Positions 6,468 through 14,219 of a stretch of 20,509 nt of DNA are shown here, piece by piece. The stretch covers positions 43,838-64,346 of the forward strand of contig DIVA01000021.1 of the NCBI GenBank assembly GCA_002435705.1, given 5' to 3'. This DNA comes from Bacteriovoracaceae bacterium UBA6144. Its GTDB lineage: Bacteria; Bdellovibrionota; Bacteriovoracia; Bacteriovoracales; Bacteriovoracaceae. Every line of letters starts with the position of its first letter. Within the stretch, counting starts at the first letter, position 1. A program made the position numbers and the translations under genes. The notes under the pieces were generated by a model. The model was not told the origin of the DNA. It was given only the letters and a program-made list of their open reading frames with translations, and did no database searches.

Positions 6468-7187
6468 ATGGAAACCAACACCGCCACCCAAGCAGCTACA
6501 GATGCGCTCTCCAGTGCAGTGGTACAATCTGATTTAAACTTTTTCCAATGGGCCGCCAAGTTCATGTCCGACGGGGGCGTGTTCATGTGGGTCATTGTGG
6601 CCGTCTGGGCCGTGGGGCTAGCGGTTGCCATCGAAAGAATGAAGCGGTTTCGCACTTACGATATTGACGGGGCAAGCCTCATGAATACTATCCGCAAATT
6701 TGTGGTAGGCAATGAGATGGCTGCCGCCATCCAGGCCTGTGCCGAATCAAACTCACTTTTGGCACTGGTGATGAAAAATGGATTGAAGCGCGCTAACCAA
6801 ACAAAAGATCAGGTTCAGGATTCTCTTGAAGCAACCATCCTAGAAGTGGTGCCGAAGATTGAACGCAGACTTCCAACCATCGCTTTGATGGCGAACGTTT
6901 CAACACTTTTTGGTCTTCTTGGAACGATTCAAGGTCTGATCGCTTCATTTGCGGCTGTGGCAAATGCAGAAGCAGCTGAGAAAGCCAAACTTCTCGCCAT
7001 GGGTATTGCCACCGCCATGAACACGACAGCCCTCGGGCTCATTTCAGCCATTACTCTCATGATGATCCACGCATATGTGGCAGGCCGTGGTGAAAAAATG
7101 ATCAAAGAGATCGAAGAGAATTCCGTCAAGCTTATGGATTTATTGGGGACGAAAAAAGCTTACCGTCAGGACCAAGACGCGGCTTAA
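6468..7187 (+). CDS. aglR: MotA/TolQ/ExbB-family proton channel protein (AglR-like)
   Basis: The product is 239 residues. It is the channel-forming half of a proton-motive-force-driven stator, partnering the two ExbD/TolR proteins encoded next. Three transmembrane segments are visible at about 38-55, 136-162 and 176-201. Segment 2 carries the family motif G-L-L-G-T153-I-Q-G-L-I-x-x-F and segment 3 carries A-M-N-T186-T-A-L-G. These Thr positions line the proton path in ExbB/TolQ. The ATG at 6468 has a GGGAG site (6455-6459) about 8 nt upstream. An upstream in-frame TTG at 6453 would overlap that site and is rejected. TolQ/ExbB proper cannot be fully excluded, but the two ExbD genes, TPR proteins and FHA protein in the same operon fit the AglR-AglQ-AglS set of gliding bacteria. 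Confidence 0.88.
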   Translation: METNTATQAATDALSSAVVQSDLNFFQWAAKFMSDGGVFMWVIVAVWAVGLAVAIERMKRFRTYDIDGASLMNTIRKFVVGNEMAAAIQACAESNSLLALVMKNGLKRANQTKDQVQDSLEATILEVVPKIERRLPTIALMANVSTLFGLLGTIQGLIASFAAVANAEAAEKAKLLAMGIATAMNTTALGLISAITLMMIHAYVAGRGEKMIKEIEENSVKLMDLLGTKKAYRQDQDAA

Positions 7188-7227
7188 GATCGATTTGAAA
7201 ATTTTTTAGAGAGCTACTGAGGTACGT

Positions 7228-7695
7228 ATGCGCGCTCGTCATGTAATGAAAAAACCGGAAAAACCGAATCTGATTCCTATCATGGATGCGGTTTTTATCT
7301 TCATCTTCTTCCTTCTCATGAGTGCTCAATTCATTGATGTCTTTGAGATCGGCTCCAGTGTGCCGATGGTGCGTGAAGTAACTCAAGATAAGATAGAGAA
7401 AGATCCTCTGAATTTAGTTTTGGAAGTAACACCGAATGAAATTATTGTAAGAAAGGGTAAAGAAGCAGAAAAAGTCGCAAGCTTCACGGATTCTCAGTGG
7501 GATCAATTCCGCGCTCTTTTACTAAAACTTAAGAGTCAGTATCCCAAAGAAAGAATTGCCATGCTGAGACCTCAGGGGAAAGTGGCTTTTCACCGTCTCG
7601 TGAAGGTCATTGATCACGCGAAAGAAGATAAGAACTCAAAGACAAAAATGTTTGAGGAAGTTGTGTTCGATGGAAAGAAAGGAGCGGCAAAATGA
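7228..7695 (+). CDS. ExbD/TolR-family stator protein 1 (AglQ/AglS-like)
   Basis: The product is 155 residues with a short cytoplasmic N-terminus, one transmembrane helix (about 15-34) and a periplasmic domain of about 120 residues. The helix begins with N-L-I-P-I-M-D20. The Asp is the conserved proton-carrying residue of ExbD/TolR/AglS proteins. The ATG at 7228 follows a GAGG ribosome site (7219-7222). It is 40 bp downstream of the channel gene and overlaps the second ExbD gene by 4 bp. In Myxococcus the AglR channel works with two such proteins. Which of the pair corresponds to AglQ or AglS cannot be decided by eye. Confidence 0.87.
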   Translation: MRARHVMKKPEKPNLIPIMDAVFIFIFFLLMSAQFIDVFEIGSSVPMVREVTQDKIEKDPLNLVLEVTPNEIIVRKGKEAEKVASFTDSQWDQFRALLLKLKSQYPKERIAMLRPQGKVAFHRLVKVIDHAKEDKNSKTKMFEEVVFDGKKGAAK

Positions 7696-8159
7696 ATAAG
7701 ACATTTCGTCGCCGCAAAGCTGCCGAACCAGTTGAAGTTGATATCACCTCACTTCTGGACATTCTGGTTATCCTCCTCGTGTTTCTTTTGATGAATTACA
7801 ATGCTTCGGATCTGACGCTTGAGGTAGTAGAAAAACTCAATATGGCGGACTCTGAATCCCAAAAAATTACTCACTACGCACCAGTCGTGCAGCTCAATAT
7901 GGATCAGGTCATCTTCTTAGATAATAAAGAAGTTTCCAGAATGCCGGCCGGTGAGGCACAGGCCCTGGCTTCTCTCGAGAATGCTCTCAAAGAGCGCCAC
8001 TCGACTCTGACTGAAAAAGAGCAGAAGGCTGAGGAAGGCGCTTTGATCAATCTGGTGTTTGACAAGGACACCGACTATAACCAAATTGAAAAAATCATGT
8101 CGACGTCTGCAAAAGTCGGATTTACGCAGTTTAAGTTCATTGTGAGAGGGAGTAACTAG
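7692..8159 (+). CDS. ExbD/TolR-family stator protein 2 (AglQ/AglS-like)
   Basis: The product is 155 residues, the same length as its neighbour but clearly diverged. One transmembrane helix at about 20-34 begins with D-I-T-S-L-L-D23, carrying the conserved Asp, and a periplasmic domain with a typical ExbD-like end (K-V-G-F-T-Q-F-K-F) follows. The ATG overlaps the stop of the first ExbD gene as ATGA, so the two are likely made in matched amounts. The family is confident; the specific partner role is inferred from context. Confidence 0.87.
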   Translation: MNKTFRRRKAAEPVEVDITSLLDILVILLVFLLMNYNASDLTLEVVEKLNMADSESQKITHYAPVVQLNMDQVIFLDNKEVSRMPAGEAQALASLENALKERHSTLTEKEQKAEEGALINLVFDKDTDYNQIEKIMSTSAKVGFTQFKFIVRGSN

Positions 8160-8161
8160 TT

Positions 8162-10990
8162 ATGGATATTCGATCAGCATTCCTACTTACAATGCTTTTG
8201 AGTTCTGCTCCGGTGTTCGCTCAACAGATGCCAGCTCGCTGGCATGAGTTGATGAAACTGGTGAAAACAGAAACGGAGATGCTTGAAAAGGCTAACAAAA
8301 AAGGTGACGAGGTTCACTACCGCTTATTAGAGCTTTATTCTGAAAGGATAAAGCTCGTCTTGGAAAAAGAAAACAAGGCTTTTCTTGATTCAAAAGATGG
8401 ATCCAAGCATAACCGCAAGGACTCGTTCTTCTCTGAGTCGATTCGTCTGTATGACGAAGCTAAAAGATTTGGTGAGTCACTACTGGTGAAGTATCCTGAC
8501 TCTATTCGCCGTGGGGCGATCTATTACACACTTGCCCTCAATTCCCGTGACTATGGACGCGATAAAAAAACGGAGAAGTATCTCTTGGAAGCTCTTAAGC
8601 TTATCAAGAACGGAACTCCTCTGCGTCACCACGCAGAAACATCGCTCGCTGATTTCTATTACAACGAAAAAAAATATCTAGAATCAATCCGCTATTACGA
8701 GAAAGTAGTCCTGGATGAAACGGATGATTGGAAACCAAAACATCACCTCAACCTTGGCTGGTGTTATCTCAAGACCAATCGTTTTAACGATGCGATCGAT
8801 CAGTTGCAGACGGCGTATAAACTTTCGAAAGATTCTCGTTATGTCGATATCCGTGAGCAGTCTTTGCAAAACCTAGCTCCATTCTTTGTTTTTGCTAGTC
8901 GTATTGATGACGGTCGTGAGTTCTATGTTAAAAATGAACAAGACCCGATGCCTTATTTGCTCTCACTCGCAAAGAGAGCGGCAGATAAAGGTCATGGAAA
9001 AGAAACAGAAGCGATCCTCAATCAAATGCAGGATCTGATTGGTTCACGTAAGCTTGAGAAATACCAAGAAGAACTCGTGCTTTATGAGCTTGATTTTTAT
9101 CGCACCTATAAGCGTTGGGATGATCATTTACGTGTTTCACAGAAACTGCTCACGCTCTATGAACTTGATCAACGCCAGCCTGAACTAAAGCTTGTTAGCC
9201 AAAAGGAAGATGGAGTGGAAAAAGTCCGCTCTGTGGCTGGATTTCTTCAGTTGCAAACTGCCAAGAACGTGAAAAAGCCTGAAAATGAATTCGGGGCCCG
9301 TGACCTCGAGCGGACTGTTAGTTATTTTAAGATTTTAAGAAAACTTGATGCGGATAAAAAAGATGAGTACGCCTACTTTATTGGTGAGACTTACTATGCT
9401 GTAAATAACTACTCTGAAGCTTCTTCAGCTTACAAACAAGCCTTGGACGACTCAAAAATTGTAAAGGTCGTCGATCAGGGAAGACAGCGCAAGATCCTTA
9501 ACTCACTTCTGGCGATTACTGGTGAAGAAGAACTCAAAGGTATGACCCAGAAAAATCTTTTGGTTTATACTTACGAGAACCACATCGAGATTTTTCCTAA
9601 AGATGAGATGTCTCATAAGATTTATCCAAAACTCTTCCAGCTTCATAGAGAAATGAAGATTGATGACAAAGCCGTTGTCGCCCTCGAAAAATATAATAAA
9701 TCGTACCCACAAGATCTCAAGAGTCAGCAAGACCTGATGAAGCTTTTGGTGGATGATTTTATTAAGGCTAAGGAAGTGATGAAGATCACTCACTGGATCA
9801 GCGAATTCAAAAAAGGTTTTTTAAAGTTTGATGCCAAGACGATTGAGCAGACAGAGATCATCCTGGGCCAAATCCTGTTTGTGACTGCTCAGGACCATGT
9901 AAAGGTGGGCCGTCGTCGTGAAGCCCTTCAGATATTTGAAGATGTCTATAAGACCACGATCTATCCGGTGAAGGTTCGTTCTCTGGCGGGAGTGCAAGCA
10001 GCCGAGTTAGAGCTTGACCTCGCGAGTCCTGTGGCCGCGATCCCGTGGATGGAAAAATCTGTTGAGATTATGGAAGCCAAAGATCTACAAGAGAAGATCC
10101 CTCATTTGACCGCGATGGTTGAGAAGATGGCTTACATGAGAGAATTTCGTGGGGCCGTTCGTTTGACAGATCAGATGCTCCGGAAGTCTTGTAAGGACAG
10201 AAGTAAGGAGCAAGATCGTCTATGGCAGCTGTCGAATGGTTTTCATTTGGTGCTGGGAGACGATCAAATTGCTAAAAATGGATTTAGTGAATTTTCCAAA
10301 TGTACCTCCTCACCAGAAGTTCATAAGAAGATTGCAAGTTATATGCTCTGGTATTACTGGGATCAAAACGATGCTGAACGCATGACCGGAATCTGGAGCG
10401 ATCAGAAGAAGAATCTTGATCGTGATGAGTATGTCACTTATCTGCTTGATCTCTACTGGGATCAGCCAGAAGAGAAGCAGAGATCGCTCAGAAGTGAGTT
10501 AAAGCGCGAAAAAGATCATCCTAAGGTCGCCGCACTAATCAATGATTTTCAGCACCAAGAAAAGTTCCAAAACATGCGTGAGAAAACACTCAAGCTTGAA
10601 CTGATGAAGAAAGAAGAAGCTTTTGATCCTGAGAAGTTTAATGTGAAACTTGAGGCGTTCTTGTTAGAAATTAAAAAAGTAGGAGAGGAGGCAAAACCTC
10701 TTCTTTCAAGCGATAGCGGTAAGATTCGTGAACAAACCAACCAACAGTTACAGGGCTTCTATGCCTCTGTCGCGGATATCCTTCAGGGGCTAGAAGTCAA
10801 TCACGTTGACAAGGACTTTGTGGCTTCTTTTAAAGGTGAGATGCATAACATCTCTAAGGTGTTCCAAACGAAAGTGGTTGATTTCAAAAAAACCACACGA
10901 ACACCTTCGGGAGACATTGTGTTTGCTTCTCCGGTGCAAACATCTCTCTCAGCTACCTCGATGGATGAAATCTCAGGAGTGCGCAAATGA
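8162..10990 (+). CDS. Large periplasmic TPR protein (GltD-like candidate)
   Basis: The product is 942 residues with a Sec signal peptide (cleavage likely at about residue 20, after V-F-A) and an almost entirely helical remainder. TPR-type repeats are clearest at about 115-240 (for example H-L-N-L-G-W-C-Y-L-K-T-N-R-F-x-D-A-I) and near 405-440 (Y-F-I-G-E-T-Y-Y-A-V-N-N-Y). The stretch at about 800-860 is charged and may be coiled. No transmembrane segment follows the signal, so a soluble periplasmic scaffold is expected. It starts 2 bp after the ExbD stop, with a GGGAG site at 8148-8152, and overlaps the next gene by 4 bp. In Myxococcus a large TPR protein (GltD/AgnA) is encoded beside GltE and GltG; the same adjacency here is the main support for the assignment. 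Confidence 0.82.
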   Translation: MDIRSAFLLTMLLSSAPVFAQQMPARWHELMKLVKTETEMLEKANKKGDEVHYRLLELYSERIKLVLEKENKAFLDSKDGSKHNRKDSFFSESIRLYDEAKRFGESLLVKYPDSIRRGAIYYTLALNSRDYGRDKKTEKYLLEALKLIKNGTPLRHHAETSLADFYYNEKKYLESIRYYEKVVLDETDDWKPKHHLNLGWCYLKTNRFNDAIDQLQTAYKLSKDSRYVDIREQSLQNLAPFFVFASRIDDGREFYVKNEQDPMPYLLSLAKRAADKGHGKETEAILNQMQDLIGSRKLEKYQEELVLYELDFYRTYKRWDDHLRVSQKLLTLYELDQRQPELKLVSQKEDGVEKVRSVAGFLQLQTAKNVKKPENEFGARDLERTVSYFKILRKLDADKKDEYAYFIGETYYAVNNYSEASSAYKQALDDSKIVKVVDQGRQRKILNSLLAITGEEELKGMTQKNLLVYTYENHIEIFPKDEMSHKIYPKLFQLHREMKIDDKAVVALEKYNKSYPQDLKSQQDLMKLLVDDFIKAKEVMKITHWISEFKKGFLKFDAKTIEQTEIILGQILFVTAQDHVKVGRRREALQIFEDVYKTTIYPVKVRSLAGVQAAELELDLASPVAAIPWMEKSVEIMEAKDLQEKIPHLTAMVEKMAYMREFRGAVRLTDQMLRKSCKDRSKEQDRLWQLSNGFHLVLGDDQIAKNGFSEFSKCTSSPEVHKKIASYMLWYYWDQNDAERMTGIWSDQKKNLDRDEYVTYLLDLYWDQPEEKQRSLRSELKREKDHPKVAALINDFQHQEKFQNMREKTLKLELMKKEEAFDPEKFNVKLEAFLLEIKKVGEEAKPLLSSDSGKIREQTNQQLQGFYASVADILQGLEVNHVDKDFVASFKGEMHNISKVFQTKVVDFKKTTRTPSGDIVFASPVQTSLSATSMDEISGVRK

Positions 10991-11802
10991 ATAAAATATT
11001 AACTCTCTCACTCCTTGCACTCCTTGGTGCCTGTGCCTCTCAGCCCCACCAGAAACTAGTCGTGGATAGTGAGTCAAAATTATTTGAATCCGAAAGTCTC
11101 TGGAAGCGCGCGAATGTGGAAAAATCAGATCACATTCTAAAAGAGTGTTACCAAGGTGATCTCTCTACTTTTACTCAAAATGCCCGCAAGCAGTATGAGA
11201 AAGAAGCGAAGTCTGCTCGCTATTGGAATTGGGTCGGGAACTGTTTGACCTGGCATGGTGAACTTAAAGAGGCCCGCTTCTTTTTAGGCATGGCGCTTGA
11301 TCTAGCAAAATCAAATGATGAAAAAGCGATGATCAAAAACAACCTTGGTGTTGTTTATCAGCGTCTTGGTCGTGTCAGTCTGGCCTATGACTCTTTCAAA
11401 GAGTCTCACAAAATGGCGCCACAGTTTGTGAGCCCGGCCTTCAATCTTGCGCAGTTGTATCTTGAACAGAATCTTAATCAAGAGGCGCTCAAGATTTTAA
11501 ATAACTCACCTTTTAAGGATGCTAAAGACGCTGAAGTCTTGCATCTCAAAGCTTTGGCCTATGTTCAACTTAAAAATTATAAAGAAGCTGGCGCCTACAT
11601 CGTTCAGATCCCTTCGAAGTTTAGCACTCGTGAGGATTTCGCCCTCACCATGGCGCAATGGCATCTCTACTCAGGGCGCCCACAAGAAGCACTGGCCCTC
11701 GTAAAAAATTTAAACAGCACTGGGCTTAAAGTCCCAGGTCAGTTATCAGAGCGTATTCGCCGCCAGGCTGAACAACTCGTCGCGATGTCGGAGAAAAAAT
11801 AA
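10987..11802 (+). CDS. TPR lipoprotein (GltE/AglT-like)
   Basis: The product is 271 residues with a lipoprotein signal peptide and lipobox L13-G-A-C16. It carries three to four TPR-like repeats between about 75 and 235, including N-L-G-V-V-Y-Q-R-L-G-R-x-x-x-A-Y and N-L-A-Q-L-Y-L-E-Q-N-L-N-Q-E-A-L. It is probably tethered to the outer membrane (no Asp at +2), facing the periplasm. The ATG overlaps the end of the large TPR gene as ATGA, and its own stop overlaps the next start as TAATG. A TPR lipoprotein between a large TPR protein and an FHA/TonB-like protein matches the GltD-GltE-GltG arrangement known from gliding deltaproteobacteria. Confidence 0.84.
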   Translation: MNKILTLSLLALLGACASQPHQKLVVDSESKLFESESLWKRANVEKSDHILKECYQGDLSTFTQNARKQYEKEAKSARYWNWVGNCLTWHGELKEARFFLGMALDLAKSNDEKAMIKNNLGVVYQRLGRVSLAYDSFKESHKMAPQFVSPAFNLAQLYLEQNLNQEALKILNNSPFKDAKDAEVLHLKALAYVQLKNYKEAGAYIVQIPSKFSTREDFALTMAQWHLYSGRPQEALALVKNLNSTGLKVPGQLSERIRRQAEQLVAMSEKK

Positions 11803-13589
11803 TGGCGAAGAAGTCGCTTAGTAACATTTTTCAATTAGAGGGGCTGGATGCACGCATTCATGGCAATCACCTTCTTAATCGCACGAAACTGCTGGTAGGT
11901 TCAGCAGACATCTGTGACATAGTGATTGATGCAAAAGGTGTCTCTCCCCAACACTGCTACTTGATTTTGAGAGGTGAAAATCTTAAGGTCATCGATCTGG
12001 CATCGACGAATGGAACCTTTGTTAACGGTAAAAGAATCCAGCAAACTGAATTATTCAGTGGGGATGTACTGACGATTGCTGATTTGGCTTTCAATGTTAA
12101 CCTGCTCGAAGAGCAAGAAATATTAGTGGTTGATGCTGAAAAAGATGTGGGCGTTCTGGTGGCTGCGGCCCAGGCCGATGCACCCATCTTTATTCCAGAT
12201 CGCGCTGGGCTTACCCTTGTTGATCAAGAGTATTGTGACCTTACGATCCCGATTCGTCCGGAAGACATTGTCACAGAGCCGACCTTTTACTTGCATGGCG
12301 ATGAGCCTTCAGAGGCACTGGATTCAACTGTTGAGCCACTCGATCTTGAGGTTAATAAAGCAGAAGTTCGCCTCGAAGTGGTGGTTTACTCCTCCGGTCA
12401 GGTCTTGGATGTTCAGTTCGTCGATATCTCAAAGCATGATGTTATTCTAAGTCCAAAAAATGATAAGAATAAAATCTGGTTCCCTGAAATCAGTGATGAT
12501 GTAACCCTGGTGACACACACTAAAGGGCGTTGGGAGTTAAAGATCCCTGAGGGGTTTTCTTCTTCGCGTGATCCTGAACTTGGTCGTAAAAATCTTTTCC
12601 TCACTTACGGGGTTCACCAGGTTTCTCTTCGATTGGTGGAGCAGACTCTCACCATCAGACCGGCTCCGCTCTTTTGGCGTGATCGTCTTTTCTATAAAGA
12701 AGCTTCCAAAGTGGCAGCTGGAATCTTTATTCCTTTCTTGCTTCTGCTTTTGATTACTTTCCCAGAAAAATTACCTGAAGAAGTTAAGCAGATCACAATT
12801 GTCTATAAAGCTGTGCAACAGACGGATAGTGATTCGAATGTCCAGATCTCGGCCACAGAGGTTAATTCTAAAACAGAAAACACGGGTCAAAAAACTCAAG
12901 AGCAGCCCAAAGCCCAGCCTCAGATGGCCGCTGCAGCTTCGGCTGCACCGAGTGAGTCGAAGGTTGCCGAGGCTCCAGCCGCCGCTCCTGCGCCTAAACC
13001 CATGGCCTATAAATTCAAATCTAGCGTAAGCCTTGATTCAGTCGTCTCAGATACCGCTCCCGCCGACTCTTCGGCCACTGGGCGTGCTCCGGCAGCTACC
13101 AACAAAGGTATCGGATCTTCGCAGTCGGCCTTGTCGGGAACGGCCACTGGAACCAACGTGGGTGTGGGCAAGCTTGGCAGTGATGCCACTGGTGCAGCTG
13201 CCACTTCCGCAGGTGCTAAAGGCTTAGTGTCTAAGAAAGGATTTGATCACTCTTATCTTGAGCCAAAAACAGTTGTGCTGGGTTCAATGGACCCAGAGCT
13301 TTTGAGAAAAATTCTGCAAGAGTACCTTCCTCAGTTTAGGCACTGTTACCAGCAAGAACTGATCACGGCCTCTGATATCAAAGGCGTGATTGATCTCGAT
13401 TTCCAGATTTCACCTACGGGGAAAGTCTCTAAGAGCTCGATTAAAGCTAAAGACGCTCGCTTCTCTAAAAAAGGTGTGGACTGTATGTCACAGGTGCTCG
13501 GGATCATCGAGTTTCCAAAGCCAAAAGGTGGAGGTGTGGTGGACGTGAGACAGCCGCTTAACTTCTTCGCAGAAACAGAAAAGATCTAA
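11802..13589 (+). CDS. FHA-domain, single-pass membrane protein with AgmX/PglI (TonB-like) C-terminal domain (GltG-like)
   Basis: The product is 595 residues. Domains in order are an FHA domain (about 25-100), an acidic linker and a second beta-rich region (about 185-300), a transmembrane helix (about 304-321), an Ala/Pro/Ser-rich flexible region (about 345-490) and a C-terminal AgmX/PglI-type TonB-like domain (about 500-595). That last domain has the paired cysteines of R-H-C-Y and D-C-M. The FHA core motifs S48-P-Q-H51 and S-T-N70-G-T are present, but the usual Arg after the first Gly is S34. The layout puts a cytoplasmic phospho-reader below the stator and a periplasmic domain reaching towards the outer membrane, as proposed for GltG/GltJ-type proteins. 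It is the last gene of the operon; the terminator follows at once. Confidence 0.87.
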   Translation: MAKKSLSNIFQLEGLDARIHGNHLLNRTKLLVGSADICDIVIDAKGVSPQHCYLILRGENLKVIDLASTNGTFVNGKRIQQTELFSGDVLTIADLAFNVNLLEEQEILVVDAEKDVGVLVAAAQADAPIFIPDRAGLTLVDQEYCDLTIPIRPEDIVTEPTFYLHGDEPSEALDSTVEPLDLEVNKAEVRLEVVVYSSGQVLDVQFVDISKHDVILSPKNDKNKIWFPEISDDVTLVTHTKGRWELKIPEGFSSSRDPELGRKNLFLTYGVHQVSLRLVEQTLTIRPAPLFWRDRLFYKEASKVAAGIFIPFLLLLLITFPEKLPEEVKQITIVYKAVQQTDSDSNVQISATEVNSKTENTGQKTQEQPKAQPQMAAAASAAPSESKVAEAPAAAPAPKPMAYKFKSSVSLDSVVSDTAPADSSATGRAPAATNKGIGSSQSALSGTATGTNVGVGKLGSDATGAAATSAGAKGLVSKKGFDHSYLEPKTVVLGSMDPELLRKILQEYLPQFRHCYQQELITASDIKGVIDLDFQISPTGKVSKSSIKAKDARFSKKGVDCMSQVLGIIEFPKPKGGGVVDVRQPLNFFAETEKI

Positions 13590-13594
13590 TAAAA

Positions 13595-13621
13595 AAAAAG
13601 CCTCCAAAATGGAGGCTTTTT
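13595..13621 (+). terminator. Rho-independent terminator of the motor operon, probably bidirectional
   Basis: The stem GCCTCC (13600-13605) pairs with GGAGGC (13611-13616), extended by A-tract/T-tract pairing (13595-13599 with 13617-13621), and the loop is A-rich. A T-run follows on the plus strand and an A-run precedes it, so it can also terminate the convergent minus-strand gene ending at 13650. Confidence 0.92.
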
Positions 13622-13649
13622 AATTTAAAGCTTCATTTAATAATAAAAA

Positions 13650-14048
13650 TTATGCGGCGTAACTCTGATGTTTGAGTTGAGCCTTCTTCTTTTTCTTTTC
13701 ATCAATAAGCTCCGGAATAGAACGCAGGCGCAGTGATGTGGGTTCCAAGTGCGAGTGGTGGAACTTGAGGATTTGTCTTTCCAGAAAAATTTTTAGTTGA
13801 TCAAAAAATAATTCGAGATGTCGATACTCAAAAGCAATCTTGTCATCTCCCACCGCAAAGTTGAGTCGGTGGCGCATCGGCCAGTAGCGTTTTTCAATCT
13901 CTACATTTTTTAGATCTTTGTAAAAAATGACTTTTGCGCTAGACCATTTTTTTGACAACATACTCTTCCAGGCCCTAGGAGTGATAACCACCTTATCTTC
14001 ATAAACATCTAAACAGAGTGAGGAGTTTGAAAGAGAGTAAAGAATCAT
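13650..14048 (-). CDS. Hypothetical 132-residue protein
   Basis: I do not recognise the family. The product has no signal peptide. The first 90 residues look beta-rich with alternating hydrophobics (I-L-Y-S-L, V-V-I-T-P, K-V-I-F-Y, N-F-A-V, I-A-F-E-Y) and then a helix near 80-95, an order reminiscent of small PH-like domains. The C-terminus is basic, with a run of five Lys after E-L-I-D-E. The start is well supported by an AGGAGG site 6 nt upstream. It is convergent with the motor operon and separated by 171 bp from the stop of the OmpA-like gene, with a large inverted repeat between, so it is probably transcribed on its own. A cytoplasmic role is likely; no function is assigned. Confidence 0.8.
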   Translation of the reverse strand: MILYSLSNSSLCLDVYEDKVVITPRAWKSMLSKKWSSAKVIFYKDLKNVEIEKRYWPMRHRLNFAVGDDKIAFEYRHLELFFDQLKIFLERQILKFHHSHLEPTSLRLRSIPELIDEKKKKKAQLKHQSYAA

Positions 14049-14165
14049 GAAATTCCTCCTAAAGGATGGAGTCTCTTCGGAGATTTTACCCTAGGGCCAA
14101 GCGGATTTTTTCGATTGCGAATAAATTTTGATACTCCAATAATCTTTCTTCAGGGGAGGATCAAA

Positions 14166-14207
14166 CTAATACCAGTAGACTTACAAACTGAAGTGTACTG
14201 GTATTAG
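14166..14207. repeat. Long near-perfect inverted repeat (hairpin) after the OmpA-like gene
   Basis: A perfect 12-bp pair, CTAATACCAGTA (14166-14177) and TACTGGTATTAG (14196-14207), is extended inward after one mismatch by ACTT (14179-14182) and AAGT (14191-14194), leaving an 8-nt loop. It begins 13 bp beyond the stop of the minus-strand OmpA-like gene. It could be its terminator, although there is no long T-run on that side. It could also be an operator for the gene starting at 14048. Confidence 0.75.
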
Positions 14208-14219
14208 GTTAAACTATTT

